Shown in pieces: positions 37,251-45,978 of a stretch of DNA of 64,000 bases. The position numbers and the translations under genes are program-made. Source of the DNA: Corallococcus sp. NCRR. Lineage in GTDB: Bacteria; Myxococcota; Myxococcia; Myxococcales; Myxococcaceae. The stretch is taken from the NCBI RefSeq assembly GCF_026965535.1, contig NZ_CP114039.1:806001-870000 (forward strand). The letters are read 5' to 3'. Every line of letters starts with the position of its first letter. Within the stretch, counting starts at the first letter, position 1. The notes under the pieces are model-generated. The model searched no databases. It saw only the letters and a list, made by a program, of their open reading frames with translations, and was not told the DNA's origin.

Positions 37251-40200
37251 GCGAACCCACGACCCCCGCCCCCTCCGCCCCGCCCCACCGGCGCAAGCGC
37301 TGGGGACAGCGGCTGTTGTGGGGGCTGCTTGGCCTGCTGGGGCTCATCGTCCTGCTGGTGGCGGGCGTGCTCGTGTACGCCACCAGTCCCGGTGGCTCCG
37401 CCCGCATCGCCCGCTTCGGCGTGGACCTGGCGAACAAGCAGTTCGCCGGCCGGCTGGAGCTGGGCGGGTTCGACCTGGACTTCAACGGCGCGGTCCTCAC
37501 CGGCATCAAGCTGTACACGCCGGAAGGCGACCTGGCGGCGGAGATCGCCCGCGTGGAGGCGCGGCTGAACCTGTCGCCGCTGTTGGGCCAGCAGGTGGAC
37601 CTGACGAAGGTCCGCATCGAGACGCCCCGCCTGTACCTGGTGCAGGACGAGCGCGGCCTCAACCTGATGCGCGCGCTGGAGCCCCGGGAGCCCAAGCCCG
37701 AGGAGCCTCCCACGGAGAGCCAGAGCGCCCTGCGCATCAACCTCAAGGACTTCGAGCTGAGCCACGGCTACGTGGACTTCCAGCAGGAGCTGCCGGACGG
37801 CGGCGAGCGCCAGGTGCGCCTGGAGGAGCTCGGCGCGAAGGGTGAGGGCCACTACGCGCTGGCGGACATGGACTTCGCCGCGGACCTCCAGGCCACGGGC
37901 GGCCTCACCCGTCCGCTCCAGGGGCCCGTGCGGCTGGTGCTCAAGGGCCAGGGCAAGGACGTGGTGCGCCAGGTGGACGCGCAGCTGGGGCTGGCGGGCA
38001 TCGAGGCGGACCTGGGCGCGAAGCAGACGGGCGAGACGGCCGCGGCCGTGGAGCTGCGCCGGCTGGCCGTGCCGCCGGAGCCGGTGAAGGCCTTCGTGCC
38101 CGCGTACCCGCTGGTGGTGCCCATCGAGGCGAAGGGCACCGCGTCCATGGACGGCGACCTCGCGAAGGCGAAGCTGGGCGCGTCCGCGGGCAAGGCCACG
38201 CTGGACCTCACGGGCGACGTGAACCTCAAGACGTTCCGCACCTCGGAGACCACCGTGAAGGCGCGCGGGGTCAACCTGGCGGAGCTGATGGAGAACGGCA
38301 TCCCCACCAACATCGCGGCGGACCTCGTCGCGCACGGCGGTGGCGACAGCGTGGAGACGCTGGACGGCGACGTGGCCCTCACGGTGACGCCGTCCGAGTT
38401 CCGCGGCCAGTCGGTGGGCCCCATCGAGATGAAGGCCAGCGCCAAGGACGGCCGCTACAACGTGGCCAACCTGCGCGTGATGATGCCGGGCGCGGCGTTC
38501 GTCGCGTCCGGCGAAGGCACCGCGAAGGCGCTGGAGGCGCGCGGCAGCCTGTCCGCGGGCAACCTGAAGCTCCTGTCGCAGGCGCTGGACAAGCTGTTGC
38601 CCGGCGGCACCGTGCCGCCCATGTCCGGCAGCGGCTCGCTGGAGCTCCAAGTGCGGGGGCCGCCGCGATCGCCGGGGGTGAAGGCGGACGGCAACTTCGT
38701 GGCGCTGAACTACGGCGACATCGCCATCCAGGACCTGTCGCTCAAGGCGAAAGTGCCGGACGTGACGCGCCCGCTCACCACCGACGCCACCGTGCTGGTG
38801 AGCCAGCTGAAGACCGCGGGCAAGACGTTCCGCGACCTGTCGCTGGCGCTCACCACCGACGACAACCGCGAGCTGAAGGCCAGCGTGCGCGTAGACGGCG
38901 ACGCGCAAATCGCGCTGGGCGTGGAGGGCACGGTGGACGAGGACAACGAGGGGCTGGCCATGCGCGCCTTCTCGCTGTCCTGGCCGGAGGCCACCTGGAC
39001 GCTCCAGCAGCCCACGCACCTGGCCTTCGGGGGCGGGCGCATCGCGCTGGAGCCGCCGCTGGCGCTCGCGTCGGGGCCGCAGACCCTGAAGCTCGCCGCG
39101 GTGAAGGACGGCGAGCGCGTGGACGCGCGCATCGACCTGGGCGCCTTCGACTTGTCGAAGCTGCCGCGCATCGCGGTGCCGGAGGACCTGGGCCTGGGCG
39201 GCACGCTGTCCGGCCATGTCGCGGCGAAGGGCCGGATGGCGCGGCCGGACGCGGACGTGGACCTCACCCTCGCGGACGGCAAGGCGCGCGGCTACGAGGG
39301 CCTGGGGCTCCAGGTGAAGGCACAATATGTGAAGGACCGCGCCACCGGCACGCTGGGCGCGGAGTTGAACGCGGCGCGCGTGTCGTCCAAGTTCGACGTG
39401 CCCGTGCAGGGCGTGCTGCGCCGGCGCAACGAGCCCCTGTCCCTGACGGTGAACCTGGAGAAGCTGGACGTCGCGGAGGTGCTGAAGCTGGCGAACCAGC
39501 CGCCCGGCCCCTCCGGCCAGGTCACCGGCACGCTGGTGGTGGACGGCTCCGCGAAGGACCCTCGGCTGGACTTGAAGGTGGTGGGCGCGGAGATGCGCTA
39601 CCCCGGCCGGCCGGAGGCGCTCTTCGCGCAGGCGCTGGGCTTCGAGCTGCGCGCGAACTCCGACGCGAACGACGCCACGCTGGGCGCGCGGCTGGACGTG
39701 AAGGGCGTGGCGCCCCAGGCCTACGTCCTGGTGAAGACGCCCTTCACGCTGGGCGCGGTCATCGCGAAGCCGCCCACGCCCGCGCAGGCGCTGGAGGCGC
39801 CGCTGCACCTGGAGGCGCTGGTGGCGGAGCTGCCCCTGAAGCTGCTCCAGGGCGCGGAGGGCGTGGACAAGCCGGACGGCACGCTGACGCTGAAGGCGGA
39901 CGTGAACGGAAGCGCGCTCGCGCCGCAGGGCCGCGTGGAGCTGCGGGCGAAGGGCGTCACCGCCAACGGCCTGCCGCCCCTCAACGGCACCGCGCTGGCG
40001 CTGGCGGGCAACGAGGACGTGAAGCTGACGCTGGACGTGCAGCGCCCCAACGGGCCGCTGGCCACGCTGGAGGCGCGCGTGCTGGCGCCGCTGGCCGCGC
40101 TCCAGGACCGCGAGGTGGTCAGCCGCGTGCCCTTCCGCATGAAGGGGCGCGTGGGGCCCGTGCCCCTGAACGAGATTCCCGGCATGGCGGTGGAGCCCGC

Positions 40201-41983
40201 GCAGGGCAACCGAGGCCCGCAGGGCGTGCTGTCCATGGAGCTGGTGGCGCGCGGCACGCCGGAGGCTCCGGAGCTGGAGCTGAACGCGGGCATGCAGCGC
40301 CTGGGCGTGGCGCAGACGGCGCTGGGCCAGGCGCGGCTGCACTACTCCTACTCGCAGGCGAAGTCCCTCTTCGACGCGATGCTCACCGCGCCCGGCGGCG
40401 GGTCGCTGCTCCTGGGCGGCACCATGGACCTGGACCTGTCGCTGCCCGCGTTCCAGTCCGCGCAGGGGCCCGCGAAGAAGGCGGAGCGGGCGCCGGTGGA
40501 GGTGTCGCTGCGCGCGCGCCGCTTCGACCCGACGTTCCTCTCCGGCATCTCCCCGTACGTGCGCTCGCTGGGCGGCATCATGCAGGCGGACGCGAACCTG
40601 GGCGGCACCGTGGGCGCGCCCACCTTCAAGGGCGACCTGGAGTGGAAGGACGGCCGGCTGGGGCTGATGGGCTTCGGCGAGTACCACGACATCCAGCTCG
40701 CGCTGAACGCGTCGCAGGAGCGCATCGACCTCAAGAAGCTCACCGCGAAGTCCGGCAACGGCACGCTGGAATTGACGGCCACCGCGAACCGCCAGGGCAA
40801 GAGCGGCGAGTTCGCGCTGGTGGGCAAGGGCCACACCAAGAACCTGCCCATCGTGGTGGAGGACCAGCTCATGGCCCTGCTGACGCTGAACCTGTCCATG
40901 AAGGGCAGCCTCACCGAACGGCTGGTGAACATCAGCGAGCTGTCCATCCCGGAGGCGCACGTCGAGTTGCCGGAGGCCAAGCGCAAGGACCTGCAGCCCC
41001 TGGAGCGCCCCGTGGACGTGGTGATGGTCCGCAACGGCGTGCCGGTGGACAAGCGCAAGAAGAAGGAGAAGGCGCCCACGCAGGTGGCCACGTCGCAGAA
41101 GGCGGAGAACCCCCGCAACGCACCGGACTCGCCCGGCATGCCCGGCAACCCGGAGCCCACCGTGGGCAGCGGCGGCGCGGGCGGACCCACGTCGCAGGCG
41201 GAGGCCGAGGCCCTGGCGGAGGACGGCGAGGAGGAGGCGCCGCAGCGCCAGTTCTGGGTGAACATCAACGCGCCCCGCAACCTGTGGGTGCGCGGCACGG
41301 ACCTCAACGTCCAGTTGGGCCTGTCCGAGGGCTTCCGCGTCGAGTACGCCAACGAGGCGCGCATGTTCGGCGAGGTGATGGTGCTCCTGGGCCGCGTGGA
41401 CGTGCTGGGCCGCCGCTTCGACGTGCAGCGCGACAGCCAGGTGCGCTTCACCGGCCCCGTGATGATGCCATACATCAACGTCACCGCCGAGCACCGCAAC
41501 GACAACGCGAACGTCACCGTCTTCGTCACCGTGCGCGGCCAGGGCAAGGAGGTCACGCTGAAGACGACGAGCGAGCCGGCCCTGCCGGAGTCGGAAATCT
41601 ACACGCTGCTCGCAACCGGCCGGCGCACGCTGGAGCGCGGCTCCGGTGCGTCCATGAACGCGGGCGCGCAGGCCGCTTCCGTGGTGGGCTCGTTCGTCGC
41701 CAACGAGGCGCGCAAGGCCATCGCCGCGAAGCTGCCCCTGGACGTGCTCTCCATCGAAGCGGGGGACAGCGGCATCGCCGGCACCAAGCTGGAGGTGGGC
41801 ACGTACGTGACGGATAAAATCTACGTGGGCTACACCGGCCGCGTGGGCGCCAACCTCCAGAAGGGTGAGAACGCCAACGCCGTGCGCTTCCAGTACCTCT
41901 TCAGCCCGCGCTGGAGCCTGGAAGGCATGTACGGCGACGCGCGCTCCGGCGGCCTGGACCTCATCTGGACCAAGGACTACTGA
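37247..41983 (+). CDS. tamB: TamB-like translocation and assembly module protein
   Basis: A giant 1578-residue inner-membrane-anchored protein that spans the periplasm, with an anchor helix at about residues 20-43 (LLWGLLGLLGLIVLLVAGVLVYA). Its repetitive beta-rich body alternates short strands, as in AsmA/TamB proteins that form a hydrophobic groove for lipid or protein transport. The C-terminal DUF490 domain ends with GYTGRVGANLQ, YLFSPRWSLEGMYGD and LDLIWTKDY, the family's characteristic last residues. TTG at 37247 is the start: GGAG 7 bases away and a TTGA overlap with tamA. A disordered Pro/Gly/Glu insert interrupts the protein at about residues 1265-1330. Confidence 0.9.
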   Translation: MSEPTTPAPSAPPHRRKRWGQRLLWGLLGLLGLIVLLVAGVLVYATSPGGSARIARFGVDLANKQFAGRLELGGFDLDFNGAVLTGIKLYTPEGDLAAEIARVEARLNLSPLLGQQVDLTKVRIETPRLYLVQDERGLNLMRALEPREPKPEEPPTESQSALRINLKDFELSHGYVDFQQELPDGGERQVRLEELGAKGEGHYALADMDFAADLQATGGLTRPLQGPVRLVLKGQGKDVVRQVDAQLGLAGIEADLGAKQTGETAAAVELRRLAVPPEPVKAFVPAYPLVVPIEAKGTASMDGDLAKAKLGASAGKATLDLTGDVNLKTFRTSETTVKARGVNLAELMENGIPTNIAADLVAHGGGDSVETLDGDVALTVTPSEFRGQSVGPIEMKASAKDGRYNVANLRVMMPGAAFVASGEGTAKALEARGSLSAGNLKLLSQALDKLLPGGTVPPMSGSGSLELQVRGPPRSPGVKADGNFVALNYGDIAIQDLSLKAKVPDVTRPLTTDATVLVSQLKTAGKTFRDLSLALTTDDNRELKASVRVDGDAQIALGVEGTVDEDNEGLAMRAFSLSWPEATWTLQQPTHLAFGGGRIALEPPLALASGPQTLKLAAVKDGERVDARIDLGAFDLSKLPRIAVPEDLGLGGTLSGHVAAKGRMARPDADVDLTLADGKARGYEGLGLQVKAQYVKDRATGTLGAELNAARVSSKFDVPVQGVLRRRNEPLSLTVNLEKLDVAEVLKLANQPPGPSGQVTGTLVVDGSAKDPRLDLKVVGAEMRYPGRPEALFAQALGFELRANSDANDATLGARLDVKGVAPQAYVLVKTPFTLGAVIAKPPTPAQALEAPLHLEALVAELPLKLLQGAEGVDKPDGTLTLKADVNGSALAPQGRVELRAKGVTANGLPPLNGTALALAGNEDVKLTLDVQRPNGPLATLEARVLAPLAALQDREVVSRVPFRMKGRVGPVPLNEIPGMAVEPAQGNRGPQGVLSMELVARGTPEAPELELNAGMQRLGVAQTALGQARLHYSYSQAKSLFDAMLTAPGGGSLLLGGTMDLDLSLPAFQSAQGPAKKAERAPVEVSLRARRFDPTFLSGISPYVRSLGGIMQADANLGGTVGAPTFKGDLEWKDGRLGLMGFGEYHDIQLALNASQERIDLKKLTAKSGNGTLELTATANRQGKSGEFALVGKGHTKNLPIVVEDQLMALLTLNLSMKGSLTERLVNISELSIPEAHVELPEAKRKDLQPLERPVDVVMVRNGVPVDKRKKKEKAPTQVATSQKAENPRNAPDSPGMPGNPEPTVGSGGAGGPTSQAEAEALAEDGEEEAPQRQFWVNINAPRNLWVRGTDLNVQLGLSEGFRVEYANEARMFGEVMVLLGRVDVLGRRFDVQRDSQVRFTGPVMMPYINVTAEHRNDNANVTVFVTVRGQGKEVTLKTTSEPALPESEIYTLLATGRRTLERGSGASMNAGAQAASVVGSFVANEARKAIAAKLPLDVLSIEAGDSGIAGTKLEVGTYVTDKIYVGYTGRVGANLQKGENANAVRFQYLFSPRWSLEGMYGDARSGGLDLIWTKDY

Positions 41984-42014
41984 CCGCCCGGACACGTGAG
42001 TCCCGTCCGGGCGG
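41984..42014. terminator. perfect 10-bp hairpin after tamB
   Basis: CCGCCCGGAC at 41984-41993 is mirrored by GTCCGGGCGG at 42005-42014, with an 11-base loop. It starts directly at the tamB stop and serves a convergent pair of genes (tamB and the lysozyme-like gene ending at 42027). There is no T-run. Confidence 0.65.
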
Positions 42015-42026
42015 CGGTGGGATGCC

Positions 42027-43076
42027 CTACAGCGCGTACGCCGCGTAGCACGTGCCCATGGGCCCCACGCCCGTGGTGCCCGCGCCCGGCGCGTCCCGCC
42101 ACGCGCCCTCCGCGCCGCACTGCTGCCAGAGGGTGCTGCTCACCTGCACGCAGGTGCGCACGGGCACGCCGCGGCCCAGGCGCGTGGAGACGCAGTACGG
42201 GAAGGACACGTTGCAGTTGGACGGCTTCGTGGCGGTGCCGCCAATGAAGACGCCCTGCGAGCACTGACGCCACAGCGCGTCCGACGAACTCTGCACGCAC
42301 GAGCCCTCCGGCACCGTGGCGTCCACCGTGCCGGAGTAGCAGCCCTCCGTCGTGCTGGTCAGCGTCCACGGGTACGCCGTCTTGTAGCGGTTGTAGATGG
42401 ACGCCATCAGCGACGAGCCGCCCACCGTGGTGCGGCCACACTGGATGGCGTACGCGCCCACCCAGGGCGTGTACGTGTAGAGCGCGGCGGTGGCGTGGTT
42501 CACCGGCTTCACCGAGCACGGGTCGGACGTGGACTTCGTCACGCCCGTCTTCCAGCCGGAGATGGTGGCCCGGCCCGCCTCCAGGTCGGTGAGGTAGCCG
42601 CGCATCTTCTTCGCCGCGCACTCCACCTGCTTGCCGAAGCCCACGTATTGCGCGTCACAGCCGCTGGTGTCCGGACAGCCACAGCCGGTGGCCTTGCTCA
42701 GGTTGGTGGACGTGCCGCTCTGGATGAGGCTGGACTCGCCCTGGATGCGCGCCAGCATGTAGAGCGGGCTGATGTTGCTCGCCCGCGAGCGCTCCACGAT
42801 GAGCGTCGCCGCCGTCTTGCCGTAGGCCGGGTCCGTGTAGCCCGCCAGGTACGAGCCCTGCTGCTGGAGGAACGCCTGCACCTGCGCCGGCGTGATGCCC
42901 GTCCCACCCGTGACGTCCGAGTCCTCCAGCAGGCGGTGCATGTCGTACTTCGTCGTCGCCTCCTGGAGCACCTGCCCGGTCAGTTCGTCAATCACGGGCT
43001 CGGGGGTCTCATCCAGGGGACCGCAGCCGGCCGCCAGCAGCGCCGGCACCAGCAGCACACACAAACGGAGCTTCAT
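42027..43076 (-). CDS. lipoprotein with lysozyme-like domain
   Basis: A 349-residue secreted lipoprotein (lipobox LAAGC, near residue 18). The core at about residues 90-210 resembles a lysozyme-superfamily peptidoglycan hydrolase that I recall from actinobacterial proteins: ISPLYMLARIQGESSLIQSG with the likely catalytic Glu, KATGCGCPDTSGCDAQYVGF, CAAKKMRGYL and AALYTYTPWVGAY. The C-terminal 130 residues are Cys-rich, with repeated SxxLWxQC-like turns (ALWRQCSQGVF, TLWQQCGAEGAW). The ATG at 43076 fits AGAGG 8 bases upstream better than the GTG at 43085. Probably cleaves or binds cell wall, possibly that of prey. Confidence 0.65.
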   Translation of the reverse strand: MKLRLCVLLVPALLAAGCGPLDETPEPVIDELTGQVLQEATTKYDMHRLLEDSDVTGGTGITPAQVQAFLQQQGSYLAGYTDPAYGKTAATLIVERSRASNISPLYMLARIQGESSLIQSGTSTNLSKATGCGCPDTSGCDAQYVGFGKQVECAAKKMRGYLTDLEAGRATISGWKTGVTKSTSDPCSVKPVNHATAALYTYTPWVGAYAIQCGRTTVGGSSLMASIYNRYKTAYPWTLTSTTEGCYSGTVDATVPEGSCVQSSSDALWRQCSQGVFIGGTATKPSNCNVSFPYCVSTRLGRGVPVRTCVQVSSTLWQQCGAEGAWRDAPGAGTTGVGPMGTCYAAYAL

Positions 43077-43204
43077 CACGCGCACCTCTCGAGGGGAACG
43101 CCGGCCGGGGGGCCGACGGGGCGAGCATGACTCAAGACTTTCCCGGAACGTGAGAATAACCCTCCAGCAGGGTGGGAGGAGGGCGGAGTAGAGTTCTGGA
43201 CATC

Positions 43205-44521
43205 ATGCGGACCCCTGCCCTGTTTCGTCGGAAGTGTTGGCCGTTCCTCGCCGCGGGCCTGCTGGCCGTGGCGGGCTGTTCGGATTCGAGTGAGCCCGGG
43301 GAGGAACCCGGGCCGGGCACGGACGGGCCCGGGGTGACGCCGGGCGACGGCTCGGAGTGCCTGGGCGCGAAGTTCCTCACCCCGCTGGGCAAGAGCACGG
43401 TGCTGGTGGGCGCGCAGATGGAGGACGACACCGCGAAGGCCGCGCCCTTCGACGTGCGCTACCTGTACCTCGCGGCGGGCCTGTTCGATTCGAAGGACGC
43501 GTGTAACTCGTGCGCGTCCGGGTGCACGTCCGACGGCGCGTCGTGCTCCAACAGCGGCGGCGGCTGCGGGTGGTGGGGCTGCTGGCAGTACGACCAGGAG
43601 CCGCCCGGTGCCTACGTGCGCGACTTCATCAAGGCCGCGCAGTCGAACGGGCAGATTCCCTTCATCACCTACTACGAGGCGTTCCAGGCCAGCGGCTACA
43701 CCGAGGGCGAGGAGCAGCTGAAGGCGCTCAACGACTCGGCGTTCCTGGGCCGCTACCTCGCGGACTGGCGCTTCCTCTTGAAGCAGGTGGGCCAGGAGAA
43801 GGCGCTGCTGCAGATCGAGCCGGACATGTGGGCCTACCTCCAGTTCTTCCCCAAGGACGGCAAGGCGACCTCCACGCCCGTCGCGGTGAAGGCGGCGAAC
43901 CCCACGGACTGCGGCACCCAGGAGAACAACGGGGCGGGCCTGGGCAGGTGCATGATCGCCATGGTGCGCAAGTACGCGCCCAACGCGAAGGTGGGCCTGC
44001 ACGCGAGCGCGTGGGCGACGAAGACGGACGTGTCCCAGAATACGGATGCGTCGTTCGACGTGGCGGGCGAGGCGAACAAGGTCGCGGACTTCCTGCTGTC
44101 CGTGGGCGCGGGCGACACGGACTTCGTCACGGTGGAGGCGTCCGACCGCGACGCGGGCTGGTACGAGAAGACGACGGGCAGCGCGGCCTGGTGGGATCCG
44201 GAGAACCGCAAGCTGCCGCACTTCCAGCAGGCCTTCGGTTGGGCGAAGGCCGTGTCCACGCGGCTGGGCAAGCCGCACATCTGGTGGCAGCTGCCGGTGG
44301 GCAACATGTCCCTGCCCAACACCAATCAGAAGTGGCGCGACAACCGCGTGGACTACTTCCTCACGCACCCGGGTGAAGTGGCCGCCGCGGGCGGCGTGGG
44401 CATGCTCTTCGGCGCGGGCAACTACGAGCAGACCACGCCGGAGACGGACGGCGGCAACCTGGTGAAGCGCGTGAAGGCGTACAAGGACGCGGGTGGCCAG
44501 GCCGCGTGCGTGAAGAACTGA
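43205..44521 (+). CDS. hypothetical lipoprotein, possible TIM-barrel glycosidase
   Basis: A 438-residue secreted lipoprotein (lipobox VAGC, Cys25) with an acidic Gly/Pro linker of about 25 residues. A Cys-rich patch (CNSCASGCTSDGASCSN, CGWWGCWQYD) follows at about 98-125. The rest alternates predicted strands and helices in the way of a beta/alpha barrel: IPFITYYEAF, LLQIEPDMWAYLQF, VGLHASAWATKTD, FVTVEASDRDAGWYEK, HIWWQLPVGN. The conserved-looking Glu and Asp at strand ends would suit a glycoside hydrolase, but no family is recognised. Divergent from the lysozyme-like gene with about 130 bp between. Confidence 0.6.
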   Translation: MRTPALFRRKCWPFLAAGLLAVAGCSDSSEPGEEPGPGTDGPGVTPGDGSECLGAKFLTPLGKSTVLVGAQMEDDTAKAAPFDVRYLYLAAGLFDSKDACNSCASGCTSDGASCSNSGGGCGWWGCWQYDQEPPGAYVRDFIKAAQSNGQIPFITYYEAFQASGYTEGEEQLKALNDSAFLGRYLADWRFLLKQVGQEKALLQIEPDMWAYLQFFPKDGKATSTPVAVKAANPTDCGTQENNGAGLGRCMIAMVRKYAPNAKVGLHASAWATKTDVSQNTDASFDVAGEANKVADFLLSVGAGDTDFVTVEASDRDAGWYEKTTGSAAWWDPENRKLPHFQQAFGWAKAVSTRLGKPHIWWQLPVGNMSLPNTNQKWRDNRVDYFLTHPGEVAAAGGVGMLFGAGNYEQTTPETDGGNLVKRVKAYKDAGGQAACVKN

Positions 44522-44736
44522 GCCGCTGAAGCAGTGCCGTGCGCCCGGCCTTCGCGCCGGGCGCCCCCGGACCGCCGTCGCCCCGCCGGGCTTTGATGGC
44601 GTCCAGATTCTCCCAGGGTCATCGCGCGCGCGGGATTCCGACAGCACTAGCTCAAACGAGTGACTGTCACTCCCCCTGTCCCTTCTCCAACTTGCGGCCC
44701 GTGAAGGGTGGAGGTCGCACCTGCGGGGGGGAAGCG

Positions 44737-45936
44737 ATGACCAGCGCTGAGTACCTGTCCGATGTGGAGTCCCTCGACGCCATGGACCCCTGGGAGGGCG
44801 CGGATGCCCTCCAGGAGTTGGAGGACCTGGCGGATGAGTTCAGCGAGCTGGAGTCCTTCGAGGCGGAGGGCTTCGAGGAGGACCCCTTCGCCCCGGAGGG
44901 CTTCGAGCCCTCGGGCTTCGAGGATGACGGCTTCGAGGAGCTGTTCGCCGAGGCCGAGGCGGAGGACGCCTTCCTGGAGGAGGACGGCTTCGACGGCTTC
45001 GAGCCGAGCCCGACCAGCGGCCTGTTCGTGCCGGCCACCAGCAACCGGCTGGTGTCCGGTCCCGCCGCGGTGACGCTCGCGCGGGCGCTCAACCCCTTCG
45101 TCCTGGAGTCCATGGACGCGGATGACGCCGAGGCCTTCTTCCGCGGCATCACCCGGCGCATCCGCGGCGCCGCGCGAGGCATCGCCCGGGGCGTGCGGCG
45201 GGCGGGCCAGCTGGGGGCCGCGGCGCTGCGCCGCGCGGGTCCGTTGATTGCCCGTGCGCTGCCGGTGGTCCAGCGCGTGGCGGGGCTCGCGGGGCCGTGG
45301 GGACGCGTGGTCGCGGCGGGCATTGGCGCGGCGCAGGGGCTGCTGCGCGGACAGGGATTGCGCGGTGCGCTCGCGGGGGCGGTGGGTGGCCTGATTCCAG
45401 GCGTGGGCGGGCGCATCGCGTCCTCTGTCTTGCGCGGCGACGGCGCGGATGATGACGCGTCGCTGGACGCGCTGGCGGACATGGCGGACGCGCGGCAGGT
45501 GCCGGCCGCCGTGGCCCTGCCCCTGGGCGCGGGGCTCGCGGCGCGGGTGGTGACGCGGCAGGCGGTGCCCATGAGCACCGCGCTCGGTGGCGCCGCCCAG
45601 GGCGTGCTGCGAGCGCGCACGCGCGGCGTGGAGCAGCTCCTGATGCGGCTCTGCCATCAAACGCCGGGCACCGCGGGCCGGCGGCTGCGGCTGATGCGCC
45701 TCATCGCCCGGCTGGCGGCGGGGAACCTGCGCCTGCGCGGCCCGGGCGGCGCCATCACCGCCCTGCCGAGGGTGGTGCGGGGCGCGGGGCGCCGGGTGCT
45801 CACGCGCGCGGTCCAGGTGCCCTCGATGGGCGTCGTTCCGCCGCGCCTGGCCGCGCGGCGGGTGCATGCCCGGCGGCACGCGCTGCGCCACATCCCCGTC
45901 TCCGTGGTCAGCGCCGCGAGCGTCCGGCGCGCCTAG
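44737..45936 (+). CDS. acidic-head, basic-tail protein 1
   Basis: Not recognised as a named family. 399 residues in two opposite halves. Residues 1-95 are strongly acidic with repeated Phe-Glu-x-x-Gly-Phe motifs (FEAEGFEEDPF, GFEPSGFEDDGFEE, EAEAEDAFLEEDGFDGFE). The rest is rich in Arg, Ala and Gly with amphipathic helices (ITRRIRGAARGIARGVRRAG, VVAAGIGAAQGLLRGQGL) and an Arg-studded tail. The motif MDADDAEAFFRGITRRI recurs in the next gene, so the two are paralogues. The ATG at 44737 follows a GGGGGGAAG site. It heads a six-gene run on the plus strand. There is no signal peptide. Opposite charges suggest self-condensation or a scaffold role, which is inference. Confidence 0.75.
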   Translation: MTSAEYLSDVESLDAMDPWEGADALQELEDLADEFSELESFEAEGFEEDPFAPEGFEPSGFEDDGFEELFAEAEAEDAFLEEDGFDGFEPSPTSGLFVPATSNRLVSGPAAVTLARALNPFVLESMDADDAEAFFRGITRRIRGAARGIARGVRRAGQLGAAALRRAGPLIARALPVVQRVAGLAGPWGRVVAAGIGAAQGLLRGQGLRGALAGAVGGLIPGVGGRIASSVLRGDGADDDASLDALADMADARQVPAAVALPLGAGLAARVVTRQAVPMSTALGGAAQGVLRARTRGVEQLLMRLCHQTPGTAGRRLRLMRLIARLAAGNLRLRGPGGAITALPRVVRGAGRRVLTRAVQVPSMGVVPPRLAARRVHARRHALRHIPVSVVSAASVRRA

Positions 45937-45978
45937 GTGAACCCACTCAAGAAGTCTTCAGGACAAGGAGGAGGACCC

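Noticed and set aside
37118-41995. Antisense reading frame covering tamB
   Set aside because: Same GC-driven shadow effect; composition is Arg/His/Gln-rich without any motif.
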